Origin: Lactobacillus hominis DSM 23910 = CRBIP 24.179
Lineage (GTDB): Bacteria > Bacillota > Bacilli > Lactobacillales > Lactobacillaceae
Direction of reading: 5' to 3'
Assembly: GCF_000296835.1 (NCBI RefSeq)
Contig: NZ_CAKE01000015.1
Coordinates: 1 to 64,000 of the forward strand
DNA length: 64,000 nucleotides
The notes under the pieces are model-generated. The model ran no database searches, was not told the origin of the DNA, and was given only the letters and a program-made list of their open reading frames with translations. The position numbers and the translations under genes were made by a program. This document shows positions 42,104-56,897 of this stretch, one piece after another. Within the stretch, counting starts at the first letter, position 1, and each line of letters starts with the position of its first letter.

Positions 42104-42727
42104 ATGCCTAAAAGGTCAAGACAAAATAAGGCAAATTTATTATTACTGAAGGTTTTCGCATTTGCAATAGTCTTTGTGGTGCTGATGGCTGGCTTATATT
42201 ACCGTCACCAAATAAATGTCCAGCAAATTCAGCAGCAAGAATTACTAAAACAGCGTGCTATGCAAAGTCGGCAAAATTTTGTTAAGGTAATCGCACCAAT
42301 TGCTCAAGCTGAAGACAAGCCATATGGAATTTTGCCTAGCGTTACAATTGCGCAGGCATGTTTAGAAAGTAATTATGGGCAAAGCGATCTGGCTAAAAAG
42401 TATAATAATTTGTTTGGCGTTAAAGGCACAGATCCTAATACTAGCCAAGTGATGACGACGCAAGAGTTTGTTAATGGCCACTGGGAGACAATTCATGGTC
42501 GCTTTCAAATCTATGATTCTTATCAAGCGAGTATCCATGCTCATACCATGTTATTTGTTAATGGGACGAGTTGGAATTCTAAACAGTATCAGCACGTATT
42601 AGCAGCCAAAGATTATCGCTCGCAAGCAAAAGCTTTAGAAATAGATGGCTACGCCACAGACCCTGGTTATGCTAATAAAGTAGTTTCGATAATTGAACAA
42701 TATAATTTAACGCAATACGATAATTAG
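42104..42727 (+). CDS. Membrane-anchored GH73 endo-beta-N-acetylglucosaminidase
   Basis: A 207-residue protein with one N-terminal membrane segment (about 15-30) and a glucosaminidase domain (about 65-200): SVTIAQACLESNYGQSDLAKKYNNLFGVKG, where the Glu of CLESNYG is the likely acid, and WNSKQY...YATDPGYANKV at the end. It cuts glycan strands between GlcNAc and MurNAc. It has no wall-binding repeats, so it stays near the membrane. It is probably cotranscribed with the ECF S component. Confidence 0.88.
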   Translation: MPKRSRQNKANLLLLKVFAFAIVFVVLMAGLYYRHQINVQQIQQQELLKQRAMQSRQNFVKVIAPIAQAEDKPYGILPSVTIAQACLESNYGQSDLAKKYNNLFGVKGTDPNTSQVMTTQEFVNGHWETIHGRFQIYDSYQASIHAHTMLFVNGTSWNSKQYQHVLAAKDYRSQAKALEIDGYATDPGYANKVVSIIEQYNLTQYDN

Positions 42728-42757
42728 TAGCTTGTCTAAAAGATAGGCTACTTTTTT
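42727..42757 (+). terminator. Rho-independent terminator
   Basis: GTAGC...TCT/AGA...GCTAC imperfect hairpin with a T-run, starting at the last base of the stop codon. Confidence 0.75.
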
Positions 42758-42813
42758 GATATAATGGATAAGTCAATTTTTACTGTTTTTTGTTTAAGTA
42801 GATGGGGAGCAAA

Positions 42814-47102
<4,289 letters not shown>

Positions 47103-47116
47103 AAGGATTTAAAAAA

Positions 47117-48256
47117 TTGGAAAAATTTTTAAAGATAACTGCTATTTTAGGAGCGCTTGTATCATTAAGTGCCTGTGGTAATTTAAAAAATTCTGATTTA
47201 GCCAATAACCCTACCACCTCTACTAACAAGCAAAAAAGCTATCAGACAACTAGTACTAACAATAATGGCTACAATGTCTTGTTAAAAGATGGTAAGTATT
47301 TAACTAGCCCGATCGAAGGGATGACTGCTAATACTAGCGATAATTCGGTTGATACTAGAGCTTTGGAATCAGGACTTATTAATTTATCTAAAAACCAATT
47401 TTCAACTAGTCGTTACGTCTTTCAAGAAGGACAAGAGCTTTCTACAGGAACTGTAACAGATTGGCTTGATCGAAAATCTAAAGATAATAAAGAAGGACTG
47501 AATCCAGTTAAAAGCACTGGCAAAAAAGCCTATGCTCCAATTATTTTGGATCAGATTTTAGAACAAGATTATTTGTCTAAATCTGGATCAAGCTATAAAT
47601 TAGGCGGTATGAGTTTAGGTTTAGCGCTAAATTCAGTCGATTATTATACTGAAGGCAAAAAGGGCGTTGAAAAACACGTAGATATTTCTGATGCTCGTCA
47701 AAATGAATTTGGTAAAAAAGCAGCTAACGATATCGTGCATCGTTTAAGAAAACACAAGGCTACTAAGAATATTCCTATAATGATCGGTTTATTTAGAAAA
47801 ACTGATAAAGATTCTCTTGTTGGAGGGAATTACTTTGCATATGGAATTGCAAGCGCAAATAGTAGTAAAATAAATGAATGGAAAACAGTCAATTATCGCA
47901 GTCAAGTATTGCCAACTGTTGGAAATGAAAAAGCAATTAATTCTACTGATGCAGCTGCCTTTAGTAATTTTAAAGCAGCCGTGCAAGGTTACTTTCCTAA
48001 TATTAGTGGGGTAACAGCAACTGTGCGCTACCAAGGTAAAGAATTAACGCAGATGAATATTAACATTACCACGCAATTTTTCGGATATGCTCAAATACAG
48101 AGTTTTTCAAGATTAGTGGCTTCATCTGCTAAAAAGTATTTGCCATCGCATGCACCAGTTGAAATAAAGATTAATTCGGTAAATGATATTCAAGCTTTAG
48201 TTGCAAAGAATTCCGCAGATGACAGTTACTATGTCCACGTCTTTGGCGGTGAATAG
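47117..48256 (+). CDS. camS: CamS-family sex pheromone lipoprotein
   Basis: TTG start with AAGGATT upstream. A 379-residue lipoprotein: lipobox LSACG gives the lipidated cysteine at about residue 20, followed by a Ser/Thr/Asn-rich linker and the CamS domain (about 60-379). In Enterococcus and Staphylococcus the signal peptides of CamS-like lipoproteins are cut into pheromone-like octapeptides; here the region before the lipobox cysteine (ALVSLSA) is comparable but no such activity is known. It lies between ligA and gatC, as in other Bacillota. Confidence 0.9.
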   Translation: MEKFLKITAILGALVSLSACGNLKNSDLANNPTTSTNKQKSYQTTSTNNNGYNVLLKDGKYLTSPIEGMTANTSDNSVDTRALESGLINLSKNQFSTSRYVFQEGQELSTGTVTDWLDRKSKDNKEGLNPVKSTGKKAYAPIILDQILEQDYLSKSGSSYKLGGMSLGLALNSVDYYTEGKKGVEKHVDISDARQNEFGKKAANDIVHRLRKHKATKNIPIMIGLFRKTDKDSLVGGNYFAYGIASANSSKINEWKTVNYRSQVLPTVGNEKAINSTDAAAFSNFKAAVQGYFPNISGVTATVRYQGKELTQMNINITTQFFGYAQIQSFSRLVASSAKKYLPSHAPVEIKINSVNDIQALVAKNSADDSYYVHVFGGE

Positions 48257-48267
48257 GAGGGCAAACG

Positions 48268-48570
48268 TTGAAGATTACAAAAGAAAATATAAACCACGTT
48301 GCAAAATTATCGCGACTTGAATTTAGTGATGATGTAATAGATTCATTTACAAAACAAATGGGTGACATTATCAATATGGCAGATCAATTAGCTGAAGTTG
48401 ACACTGAAGGTGTTGAAGAAACAGTGCAAGTGGTTGATCGTGACACTGTCTTCAGAGAAGATAAGCCAGAACATTGGGAAAGCAGAGCTGAATTAATGGA
48501 AAATGTTCCTGAAAAGGCTGACGGATTCATTAAGGTACCAGTGATTATTGATAAGGATGATAACGAGTAA
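48268..48570 (+). CDS. gatC: Glutamyl/aspartyl-tRNA amidotransferase subunit C
   Basis: TTG start after GGAGGGCAAACG. A 100-residue GatC with [12 protein letters not shown] near the start and the linker that wraps between GatA and Gat[10 protein letters not shown]. It stabilises the GatAB complex, which makes Gln-tRNA(Gln) and, where needed, Asn-tRNA(Asn). It overlaps gatA by one base (TAATG). Confidence 0.94.
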   Translation: MKITKENINHVAKLSRLEFSDDVIDSFTKQMGDIINMADQLAEVDTEGVEETVQVVDRDTVFREDKPEHWESRAELMENVPEKADGFIKVPVIIDKDDNE

Positions 48571-50012
48571 TGAATTACTTAAATGAAAACATTGACTCTT
48601 TAAATAAGAAATTAAAAGACGGTGAAGTTTCAGCTGAAGCTTTAACTAAAGATACAATTGAAAACATCAAAAAGACTGATGAAAAGTTAAATGCTTGGAT
48701 TACTGTAAAAGATGATGCAAAACCTGCTGAAAATCTTGATTTTGAAGCTAATAAATTAGCCGGTATTCCAATTGCCATTAAGGATAATATTATTACTAAC
48801 GGCATCAAGACTACTGCAGCAAGTCACATGCTTTACAATTACATGCCAATGTATGACGCAACTGTTATTAGCAAGTTAAAGAGAGCTCAAGCTACTTTAG
48901 TTGGTAAGACTAACATGGATGAATTCGCAATGGGTTCATCTACTGAACACTCATACTACGGCCCAACTCATAACCCTTGGAATTTGGATAAAGTTCCTGG
49001 TGGATCATCTGGTGGTTCAGCAGCTGCTGTTGCTAGTGGTCAAATTGTAGCGGCACTTGGTTCTGATACTGGTGGTTCAATTAGACAACCAGCCGCATTT
49101 AACGGGATTTTTGGTATTAAGCCTACTTACGGCAGAGTTTCTCGTTGGGGATTAATCGCATTTGGTTCTTCATTAGACCAAATTGGTGTAATGAGCAAAC
49201 GCGTAAAAGATTCAGCTGAAGTTTTAAACGTTATTTCTGGTCCAGATGAACATGACTCAACTGTTTCTGAAAAAGAAGTCCCAGACTTTACTAGTTTTAT
49301 TGGTCAAGATATTAAAGGCCTTCGTGTAGCTGTTCCAAAAGAATACATGAGCGATGCTGTTGATGAGGGCGTCCGTCAAGCAGTTCAAGACCAAATCGAA
49401 GTCTTAAAGCAAGCTGGAGCTATCATTAACGAAGTATCTTTACCACATACTAAATATGTTGTGCCAGATTACTACATCATTGCTTCTAGTGAAGCATCTT
49501 CTAACTTACAAAGATATGATGGTATTCGTTATGGCTATCGTGCAAAAGACACTAAGAACTTATTAGATGTTTATGTAAAATCTAGAAGCGAAGGCTTTGG
49601 CGAAGAAGTTAAACGTCGTATTATGCTTGGTTCATTTGCTTTATCAGCTGGTGCATATGACCGCTTCTTTAGACAAGCTGCTAAAGTTAGAACCTTGATT
49701 TGCGATGACTTTGACAAGATCTTCAAAGATAATGACGTTATCGTTGGACCAACAACTACTACGCCTGCATTTGGTATTGGCGAAGAAATTTCTGACCCAA
49801 TCAAGATGTACAACAACGATATTTTAACTATTTCTGCTAACTTAGCTGGTATTCCTGCTGCTAGTGTTCCTGCTGGTTTAGTTGATGGAATGCCTGTTGG
49901 TTTGCAAATTATGGCTAAGCGCTTTGACGAAGGCAGTATCTTTAAGACTGCAGACTTTATTGAACGTAGTAACAAGTTTTATGAAAAAACACCAGCCGGA
50001 ATGGAGGATTAA
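48570..50012 (+). CDS. gatA: Glutamyl/aspartyl-tRNA amidotransferase subunit A
   Basis: A 480-residue amidase-signature protein: catalytic Lys in IAIKDNI, then [14 protein letters not shown] and [10 protein letters not shown] supplying the cis-Ser and nucleophilic Ser. It releases ammonia from glutamine for transfer to the misacylated tRNA held by GatB. The gene follows gatC with a one-base overlap and precedes gatB by 3 bases. Confidence 0.96.
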   Translation: MNYLNENIDSLNKKLKDGEVSAEALTKDTIENIKKTDEKLNAWITVKDDAKPAENLDFEANKLAGIPIAIKDNIITNGIKTTAASHMLYNYMPMYDATVISKLKRAQATLVGKTNMDEFAMGSSTEHSYYGPTHNPWNLDKVPGGSSGGSAAAVASGQIVAALGSDTGGSIRQPAAFNGIFGIKPTYGRVSRWGLIAFGSSLDQIGVMSKRVKDSAEVLNVISGPDEHDSTVSEKEVPDFTSFIGQDIKGLRVAVPKEYMSDAVDEGVRQAVQDQIEVLKQAGAIINEVSLPHTKYVVPDYYIIASSEASSNLQRYDGIRYGYRAKDTKNLLDVYVKSRSEGFGEEVKRRIMLGSFALSAGAYDRFFRQAAKVRTLICDDFDKIFKDNDVIVGPTTTTPAFGIGEEISDPIKMYNNDILTISANLAGIPAASVPAGLVDGMPVGLQIMAKRFDEGSIFKTADFIERSNKFYEKTPAGMED

Positions 50013-50015
50013 TTA

Positions 50016-51446
50016 ATGAATTTTAAATCGACAATCGGACTAGAAGTCCACTTCGAATTAAAGACTAAGAGTAAGATTTTCTCTCCATCACCAGTAACTT
50101 ATGGGGCAGAAGTTAACACCGCAACTAACGTAATTGACTGGGCTATGCCTGGTGTTTTACCTAAGTTAAATAAGGACGTTTACCGTTTAGGTATTATGGT
50201 TGCTTTGGCAACTCACGCACATATTTTGCCAACTACTCACTTTGACCGTAAGAACTACTATTACCCTGATAACCCAAAGGCTTATCAGATCACTCAATTC
50301 TTCCAACCACTTGCTCGTGATGGATATATTGAAGTAGAAGTTCGTGGTAAGAAAAAGCGCATCGGCATTCACGAAATGCACATCGAAGAAGATGCTGGTA
50401 AGAACACTCACGGCGCTAACGGTTATTCTTATGTTGACTTAAACCGTCAAGGCGTGCCATTGCTTGAAGTTGTTTCTGAACCTGATATGGAAGATCCAGA
50501 AGAAGCTTACGCATACTTAACTAAATTACGTCAAATCGTTCAATTTACTGGTGCATCTGACGTTAAGATGGAAGAAGGTTCAATGCGTGTTGATACCAAC
50601 ATTTCTATACGTCCAGCAGGTCAAAAAGAACTTGGTACCAAGGTCGAAATGAAGAACTTGAACTCATTTGACCACGTAAGACGTTCTCTTGCCTACGAAG
50701 AACAACGTCAACAACAAGTTTTGCTTTCTGGTGGTAAAGTTCAACTTTCTACTCGTCGTTTCGATGAAGCTACTGGTAAGACTGTGTTAGAGCGTGTTAA
50801 GGAAGGCGACGCAGATTACCGCTACTTCCCAGAACCAGATATTGCACCATATCACATTAAACAAAGCTGGATTGATGAAATTAAAGAAAGTCTTCCAGAA
50901 TCACCATTTGAGCGTCGCAAGCGCTACGTTGAAGAATATGGCATTAAGGAATATGATGCCGACGTTATTTTGCAAACTAAGGAAAGTTCTGACTACTACG
51001 ATGCAGCAGTTCAAGCTGGTGCGGATCCAACATTAGCTGCTAACTGGTTGAACACTCAAATTAATGGTTACTTGAATGAAAAACAAGTAGGTATTAAAGA
51101 TATCAAGCTTACTCCAGAACATTTAGCAGAAATGATCAAGATGATCAAAGATGGTACCATTTCAACTAAGATCGCTAAGAAGGTCTTCCAAGAATCTATT
51201 GAAAATGGTACTGATCCTAAGAAATACGTTGAAGATAAGGGTATGGTTCAATTATCTGATGTTTCTGTTCTTGGGCCTATGGTTACTAAGGTTGTTGATG
51301 ACAACCCACAATCTGTTGAAGACTTTAAGAATGGTAAAGATCGTGCAATTGGTTTCTTAGTTGGTCAAATCATGAAGCAAACTCGTGGTAAAGCTAACCC
51401 TAAGGTAGTCAACGAGTTATTGAACAAAGAATTACAAAGTCGTTAA
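50016..51446 (+). CDS. gatB: Glutamyl/aspartyl-tRNA amidotransferase subunit B
   Basis: A 476-residue GatB: the N-terminal kinase-like domain with [30 protein letters not shown] and HIEEDAGKN, and a C-terminal helical YqeY-like tail (about 330-476) that binds tRNA. It phosphorylates the glutamyl/aspartyl-tRNA and completes the transamidation. The presence of GatCAB implies the organism makes Gln-tRNA(Gln) indirectly, and both tRNA-Gln genes in the window have the T1-A72 pair used for recognition. Confidence 0.96.
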   Translation: MNFKSTIGLEVHFELKTKSKIFSPSPVTYGAEVNTATNVIDWAMPGVLPKLNKDVYRLGIMVALATHAHILPTTHFDRKNYYYPDNPKAYQITQFFQPLARDGYIEVEVRGKKKRIGIHEMHIEEDAGKNTHGANGYSYVDLNRQGVPLLEVVSEPDMEDPEEAYAYLTKLRQIVQFTGASDVKMEEGSMRVDTNISIRPAGQKELGTKVEMKNLNSFDHVRRSLAYEEQRQQQVLLSGGKVQLSTRRFDEATGKTVLERVKEGDADYRYFPEPDIAPYHIKQSWIDEIKESLPESPFERRKRYVEEYGIKEYDADVILQTKESSDYYDAAVQAGADPTLAANWLNTQINGYLNEKQVGIKDIKLTPEHLAEMIKMIKDGTISTKIAKKVFQESIENGTDPKKYVEDKGMVQLSDVSVLGPMVTKVVDDNPQSVEDFKNGKDRAIGFLVGQIMKQTRGKANPKVVNELLNKELQSR

Positions 51447-51465
51447 TATTTGAAAGGTGAAGACA

Positions 51466-52374
51466 ATGGTAAAAAAGGCAAGATTGATTTATAATCCTGT
51501 TTCTGGCCATGAGCAAATGATCTCGAATGTGGCGGACATTTTAAATGTGTTAGAGCAAGCTGGCTTTGAAGCCAGTGCTTATCGAACCACGCCAGAACCA
51601 TTGTCTGCCCAAAACGAGGCTAAACGTGCTAGTTTAGAAGGTTTTGATTTAATCGTGGGTGCCGGTGGCGATGGAACAATTAGTGAAATTGTTAATGGTA
51701 TTGCGCCTTTAGAAAAAAGACCTAAATTGGCAGTTATTCCGGCTGGAACGACTAATGACTTTGCTCGGGCATTAAAAATCCCGCGTGACAATTTAGTTGA
51801 TAGTGCCAAAGTCATCTTAAAAGGTAAAACACAAAAGATGGACATTGGTCGTGCTGGCGACAAGTTCTTTATGAACATTGCCGCTAGTGGCTCTTTAACT
51901 GAATTAACTTATGGAGTGCCTTCAGAATTAAAATCTGTCTTAGGTTATAGCGCATATCTTTTGAAAGGTGCAGAGATGCTTCCGCATATTTCGAGTAATA
52001 AGATGCGTTTAACTTATGATGATGGAGTTTATGAAGGCGACATCTCAATGTTTTTATTAGGGATGACCAATTCGATTGGTGGTTTTGAACGCATCATGCC
52101 AGATGCCCAATTATCTGATGGTTTATTCCAGTTAATTGTGGTTAAGACTGCTAATCCAATTGATATGCTTCGTTTAATGGCGATGGCTTTAAATGGAAAG
52201 CATATCAATGATCCACAAGTTATCTACACTAAGACTAAAACCTTAAACGTTGAAGTTTTAGGTGACACTAAAGATGGAGATAAGATTCCAGTTAACTTAG
52301 ATGGTGAAGTTGGGGGCTATCTTCCAATTGACTTTGAAAATCTAAAACAGCATATTGAATTTTATGTTGGATGA
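51466..52374 (+). CDS. dgkB: DgkB-type diacylglycerol kinase
   Basis: The start is set at 51466 (MVKKARLIYNP), after AAAGGTGA; an in-frame ATG at 51457 is not spaced for it. The 302-residue protein has ARLIYNPVSGHE, VGAGGDGTISEIVNG with the GGDGT motif and VIPAGTTNDFARAL. DgkB phosphorylates diacylglycerol released when lipoteichoic acid is made, returning it to phosphatidate. It is the last gene of the pcrA-to-dgkB block; in many Bacillota an RlmD-type gene follows at once, but here that gene is at 63260. Confidence 0.93.
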   Translation: MVKKARLIYNPVSGHEQMISNVADILNVLEQAGFEASAYRTTPEPLSAQNEAKRASLEGFDLIVGAGGDGTISEIVNGIAPLEKRPKLAVIPAGTTNDFARALKIPRDNLVDSAKVILKGKTQKMDIGRAGDKFFMNIAASGSLTELTYGVPSELKSVLGYSAYLLKGAEMLPHISSNKMRLTYDDGVYEGDISMFLLGMTNSIGGFERIMPDAQLSDGLFQLIVVKTANPIDMLRLMAMALNGKHINDPQVIYTKTKTLNVEVLGDTKDGDKIPVNLDGEVGGYLPIDFENLKQHIEFYVG

Positions 52375-52378
52375 AATA

Positions 52379-52418
52379 AAACGCTTCTTGTATCAAACGA
52401 TGCAAGAAGCGTTTTTTT
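52379..52418. terminator. Terminator after dgkB
   Basis: AACGCTTCTTG/CAAGAAGCGTT stem with T-run. Confidence 0.88.
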
Positions 52419-52433
52419 GTTTGCACTAAAAAT

Positions 52434-53150
52434 TTAGTTGTCGTTATTGCTAAAGCCAAATATTTCTAAAAACTGTAAGAATAAGTTAACAAAGTCTAAG
52501 TAAAGCTGCAATGCACCAAGCACGGCCAAGCCGTTAGGAGAAACTTCAGATCCGAATTGTAAGAAAATATTTTTCATTCTTTGTGCATCCCAGGCAGTTA
52601 AAATCGTAAAGATAATGACTGCAATAAATGAAAAGATGTAGTCAACCATCGGATTTTTCAAAAATAGGTTAATTAGCATTGCTACTATTAAACCAATTAA
52701 AGCAGCCGAAGCATATGATCCTATTCGGTTGAGATTTTTCTTGGTTACAGTCCCAATAATTGCCATTGTTACAAATACAGCAGCTGATGCAAAGAATGCA
52801 CAGGCAATATCTTGCCCAGTATAAGCTCCAGCAATAAAGGCAAAGGTAACGCCATAAATTATTGCTGTGATCATGAGCAAGATGAAACTAGTTACTGGAC
52901 TTCGCGTAGCATTGAAGCTGATTGCAAAAGTTAAAACGATTGGCAAAAGCAATAAGAGCCACATTGCCCAGCGGTGCTGCATCATAAAGCTCGCCATTGG
53001 TTTAGCGAAAACTGTCATTGTAAGATAAGCAGTTAGTGCTGAAACAAAAACGGCTAAGGCCATGTAACCATACATTTTACTTAAAAATGAATTTAGAGCA
53101 GAGACGTCAATAATGGAGCGTCTACCGTTTTCAGGTGAAAAATTGTCCAT
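52434..53150 (-). CDS. Bax inhibitor-1/YccA family membrane protein (first of two)
   Basis: A 238-residue protein with seven membrane segments and the family pattern FLSKMYGYMALAVFVSALTAY, DYIFSFIAVIIFTILTAWDAQRMK (the conserved Asp region) and ALQLYLDFVNLFLQFLEIFG. Members are linked to calcium leak, membrane stress and FtsH substrates; the role in lactobacilli is unknown. It is a tandem paralogue of 53280-53996, each with its own ribosome site, and a hairpin separates them. Confidence 0.9.
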   Translation of the reverse strand: MDNFSPENGRRSIIDVSALNSFLSKMYGYMALAVFVSALTAYLTMTVFAKPMASFMMQHRWAMWLLLLLPIVLTFAISFNATRSPVTSFILLMITAIIYGVTFAFIAGAYTGQDIACAFFASAAVFVTMAIIGTVTKKNLNRIGSYASAALIGLIVAMLINLFLKNPMVDYIFSFIAVIIFTILTAWDAQRMKNIFLQFGSEVSPNGLAVLGALQLYLDFVNLFLQFLEIFGFSNNDN

Positions 53151-53220
53151 ATGAAAGCCCTCCTAATTAGTTGGTATATTATTCACCTTTACCTTAACAC
53201 GAATATAATTCAAAATAAAA

Positions 53221-53254
53221 AAGAAAGAACCGCGATTTTTGCGATTCTTTCTTT
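53221..53254 (-). terminator. Hairpin between the two Bax inhibitor-1 genes
   Basis: AAGAAAGAACCGC/GCGATTCTTTCTT imperfect stem with a T-rich tail on the minus strand; it may reduce read-through into the second gene. Confidence 0.6.
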
Positions 53255-53279
53255 GATTAAGAATGTAATTATTTAATTG

Positions 53280-53996
53280 TTAATCTCTGTCACTTCCAGC
53301 AAAAATTTGAATGAAGTAAATGAAAATATTGATGAAGTCGAGGTAGAGATTCAAAGCTCCCACAACTGCTAAGCCCGTTGTAGAAACTTGGCCTTCAGTT
53401 TGAAGGTACATGTTCTTCATTTTTTGTGCGTCCCAAGCAGTTAAGATAGTGAAGATGATTACGCCAATGTAAGAAAAGACGTAGGTAACCATTGGGTTCT
53501 TTAAAAACATATTGATTAAAGTTGCTACAACTAAACCGATTAAAGCAGCAAATGCGTATGAGCCTAAATTAGATAAATCTTTTTTAGTAGTTGTACCTAA
53601 AAAAGCCATGGTAATGAATACTGCTGCAGCTGACACAAAGGCATAGGTGATATTTTGACCAGAAAAGACTAACGCTAAAATTGAAAATTCAGCGCCATAT
53701 ACAGCAGCCATCAACATTAATAAAAATAAACTTAATCCAGGTGAACGCATTGACTTAGAGCCGATTAATAAGGTTAAGACAATTGGCACACCTAAGAATA
53801 ATACATAAAGCATAATTTGATTTTGAGATACTAAGCGAAGCATTGGCACTAAGTAAGTGTATGGCGCAATAAAGGCAACAAATGCTGAAATTAAAACAGC
53901 CAGCGTCATGAAGCCATACATTTTAGTCAAAAAACTGTTCAAACCTGTGGTGGCATTAACGCTTGTACGTTGAGGTTCTTGTGAGAAGTTATTCAT
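53280..53996 (-). CDS. Bax inhibitor-1/YccA family membrane protein (second of two)
   Basis: A 238-residue protein of the same length and topology as 52434-53150: FLTKMYGFMTLAVLISAFVAF, FSYIGVIIFTILTAWDAQKMKN and ALNLYLDFINIFIYFIQIFAG. The two probably arose by tandem duplication. The gene is first in the minus-strand direction. Substrate or partner unknown. Confidence 0.9.
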   Translation of the reverse strand: MNNFSQEPQRTSVNATTGLNSFLTKMYGFMTLAVLISAFVAFIAPYTYLVPMLRLVSQNQIMLYVLFLGVPIVLTLLIGSKSMRSPGLSLFLLMLMAAVYGAEFSILALVFSGQNITYAFVSAAAVFITMAFLGTTTKKDLSNLGSYAFAALIGLVVATLINMFLKNPMVTYVFSYIGVIIFTILTAWDAQKMKNMYLQTEGQVSTTGLAVVGALNLYLDFINIFIYFIQIFAGSDRD

Positions 53997-54162
53997 TATA
54001 TAATCCTCTTTTCAAAATAAAGATTGTTATTTATATAGTATTTTACTTTCTTTATAAAAGCAAGATGAATCACATAATTTATAGATATATTATCTATTTT
54101 AGATGAAAACGGTTACAAAAATTTGATATAATAGTAATATTAATTTTTATACGGAGGTGGCT

Positions 54163-56736
54163 ATGGATAAAGCACGTGATCAAGTTTTAGCTTATATTAA
54201 TCAATTAAAAAATGATCAGCCTTTAACTACAAGTCAACTTGCATCTGACTTGAACCTTTCTCGCTCAGTAATTAGCCATTACTTAAATGATTTAGCTAGC
54301 GATGGAGAGGTTCAAAAAATTGCTGGACGCCCAGTAAGATGGCAACGCAATTCAACTACTATACTTAATCGAAATACTTTTAAAAACTTCATTGGCTATC
54401 GTGGTTCGATGCGTCATGTAATTAGTCAAATTTCGGCAGCTGTTTTATATCCACCCGATGGCTTGAATATTTTAATTACTGGTCATTCTGGCGTGGGTAA
54501 AAGTTATTTAGCCAGTAAAATTGCCAAGCTTGCAAAAGATAAAAAAGTAATCAAAGCTGATGCACCTTATATTGTTCTTAACTGCGCTGATTATGCCAAT
54601 AACCCAGAGCTTGTTTCTAGTATGTTATTTGGCTATGTCAAAGGTGCATATACTGGGGCTGATGAAAGTAAAGATGGACTACTCAAGCAGGCTAACGGTG
54701 GCTATTTATTTTTAGATGAAGTTCACCGCTTAAGTAGCGAAAATCAAGAAAAGTTGTTTTCCTTCATTGATTCGGGTGAATTTTATGCCATGGGAGACAA
54801 TGTTAAGCCAATTAAGTCAAAAGTGCGCTTAATTTTGGCCACAACAGAAGATCCTGAAAAAGTGTTATTGACGACTTTTTTAAGAAGAATTCCCGTCCAT
54901 GTTAACTTGCCAGATTTCATTAAACGACCGATTGATGAACGTTTAGAGTTGCTACGCTATTTGTTTTATCAAGAAGCGCAAACGATAAATAAAAAGATTG
55001 AAGTTGATAAGTATGTGGTTTCAGCACTTTTACAAATTAAACATACCGGTAATATCGGGTATTTAAAAAATGTAATTCAAGTGTCGTGTGCTGCTGCTTA
55101 TAATGAACAAGCTATGAGTGATGTCATTCGCTTAGAAATGTCGAATCTGATGTTAACGGACTTGCCAAGATTTGAAGATTACTCAAGCATTTTTGTGGAT
55201 CCGCAAAAACCACTTGAGCGTCATCAATCTAGTCTGATACAGCGTAGTTTAAAAGATATAGAAAATCAATTAGAAGGCTTACAAGAAAATTATTCTCATG
55301 ATGCAGCAATTAAGTGTAAGTTAGCTATTCAAGGTCTGAAACAATTTGTTCCAGAATGGGTATTAAAATCAGGTCTGCACTTGCAGCACCAAGGTTTATT
55401 TAACAAAGTCGTGCAAAAGCAGTTTGGCTTAGGTCAGACAGGTTATTTAGAACCAGTACTATACTTGCTTTATAGTTATCATTTTGAGATTGATGAAAAA
55501 ATCATCCAATTATTAAATGAGAAGTTTTCGAACCTTATTCCACGTGCTTTGCATGTTGCGCGAACTTTCTATAAAAAATTGCCGCAATTAACTGAAAAAA
55601 GCGATCAATCTTTGATCTTAATTTTGGCATTGCTTTTGAGCGATCATGTGGATGAAAATATTCAGCTGCGTGGCCTGATGGTGGCGCACGGCCATAGTAC
55701 GGCTACCAGCATTCAGACAGTGGTCAATTCACTATGTGGCACTTATATATTTGATGCAATTGATATGCCAGTTGATACAGGTGTCGAACCAATTATTGAA
55801 GAAACTAAAAAATTGATTTCTTCATTTAATACAACTAATGGATTTATCTTAATGGTTGATATGGGGTCATTAAGTCAGCTATATTCAGAAATCAGTTCGC
55901 ATTTAGATGGTGATTTATTAGTAGTTAATAATTTAACGACTTTGACGGCACTAGATTTAGCTTTAAAAATGCAGCAAAATCAGCCATTTAAGCAAATTGC
56001 CCAAAATGCGGAATCTGAATATGGTATTGAAGTGCAATATTATGAAGGTTTTTCGCAATCACCGAATATCTTGATTTCTTGTATTTCAGGTTTGGGAATT
56101 GCGGAAACTGTCAGTAAGATTATTCAGCCATTTTTACCAAGTCAAATTAAGGTAATTCCGGGTGATTATGCGTCTTTAAAAGAAAAAATTAAGAGCCAAG
56201 ATTGGTCGTACTTTGATCGAACCTTGTTTGTGCTAACAACGCTAGATATTTTAGAGCCAGTAGGCTTTAAGCATATGAATCTTTATAGTCTGCTTGATAC
56301 AAGTGGTGAAAATAACCTTAAGAAGTGGTTAGCACCTTATATGACGAGTCAAGAAATTGAAACTTTTAGTCAGCAAATTCTACGTTTCTTTTCTAAAGAG
56401 GGAATTTCAGAAAGACTATCATTTCTTAATCCGGATGTTGTTATTCGCCAGGTTGAAGAAATTAACAGTAAATATGAGAGTTACTATGGCCTGAATTTAG
56501 ATGGAAAAGTAAAACTAAATCTTTATATGCATATTGCTTTAATGATTGAACGACTTATGGTGCAAAAAACTGCCGAAATTAAAGTTGAACCGAAAACTGA
56601 ACAAGAAAAAGATTTCTTTAATATTTCGCATAGTATTTTTCAGCCAGTTGAAATGAAATATAATATCAAAATCTCAAACTATGAGATTTCTTTGTTATAT
56701 GAGCTATTTAGACAGTTTATTGAAGCAAAACTATAA
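54163..56736 (+). CDS. levR: LevR-type sigma-54 activator with PRD and EIIA domains
   Basis: The start is set at 54163 (MDKARDQVL), with GGAGGTGG upstream. The 857-residue protein has a DNA-binding winged-helix part (about 1-65), a sigma-54 AAA+ domain (about 75-320) with Walker A GHSGVGKS (107-114), GAYTGA (161-166, the sigma-54-contact loop, usually GAFTGA) and FLDE, a PRD-like domain (about 385-500), an EIIA-Man-like domain (about 504-625) with AHGHSTAT (H509/H511), and a C-terminal PRD (about 755-857). PTS phosphorylation of the PRD/EIIA histidines tunes LevR activators. The PTS operon it probably activates follows directly. Confidence 0.9.
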   Translation: MDKARDQVLAYINQLKNDQPLTTSQLASDLNLSRSVISHYLNDLASDGEVQKIAGRPVRWQRNSTTILNRNTFKNFIGYRGSMRHVISQISAAVLYPPDGLNILITGHSGVGKSYLASKIAKLAKDKKVIKADAPYIVLNCADYANNPELVSSMLFGYVKGAYTGADESKDGLLKQANGGYLFLDEVHRLSSENQEKLFSFIDSGEFYAMGDNVKPIKSKVRLILATTEDPEKVLLTTFLRRIPVHVNLPDFIKRPIDERLELLRYLFYQEAQTINKKIEVDKYVVSALLQIKHTGNIGYLKNVIQVSCAAAYNEQAMSDVIRLEMSNLMLTDLPRFEDYSSIFVDPQKPLERHQSSLIQRSLKDIENQLEGLQENYSHDAAIKCKLAIQGLKQFVPEWVLKSGLHLQHQGLFNKVVQKQFGLGQTGYLEPVLYLLYSYHFEIDEKIIQLLNEKFSNLIPRALHVARTFYKKLPQLTEKSDQSLILILALLLSDHVDENIQLRGLMVAHGHSTATSIQTVVNSLCGTYIFDAIDMPVDTGVEPIIEETKKLISSFNTTNGFILMVDMGSLSQLYSEISSHLDGDLLVVNNLTTLTALDLALKMQQNQPFKQIAQNAESEYGIEVQYYEGFSQSPNILISCISGLGIAETVSKIIQPFLPSQIKVIPGDYASLKEKIKSQDWSYFDRTLFVLTTLDILEPVGFKHMNLYSLLDTSGENNLKKWLAPYMTSQEIETFSQQILRFFSKEGISERLSFLNPDVVIRQVEEINSKYESYYGLNLDGKVKLNLYMHIALMIERLMVQKTAEIKVEPKTEQEKDFFNISHSIFQPVEMKYNIKISNYEISLLYELFRQFIEAKL

Positions 56737-56778
56737 GTAATAAATCATTGAGCAATTAGTGTTTAATGATATACAAAT

Positions 56779-56803
56779 AAAGTGTTTAAAGTTTAAACAC
56801 TTT
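56779..56803. promoter_or_regulatory. 25-bp palindrome upstream of the sigma-54 promoter
   Basis: AAAGTGTTTAAA, one G, and the exact reverse complement of the first 12 bases, ending 34 bases before the -24 element. The position and symmetry suit an upstream activating sequence for LevR; a following T-run means it could also end the levR transcript. Both roles may apply. Confidence 0.65.
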
Positions 56804-56837
56804 ATTTTTTTTGCCGTTATGATAGCACTTAACACAC

Positions 56838-56854
56838 TTGGCACGTTTTTTGCT
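56838..56854 (+). promoter_or_regulatory. Sigma-54 -24/-12 promoter
   Basis: TTGGCAC, five bases, TTGCT: a full match to the sigma-54 consensus TTGGCAC-N5-TTGCW. It lies 43 bases before the IIA gene. The activator is encoded just upstream and rpoN at the end of the operon. Confidence 0.92.
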
Positions 56855-56897
56855 AATAAATAAGTGTAAAAGATAAAAAGGAGAGGAGATAAAAACT

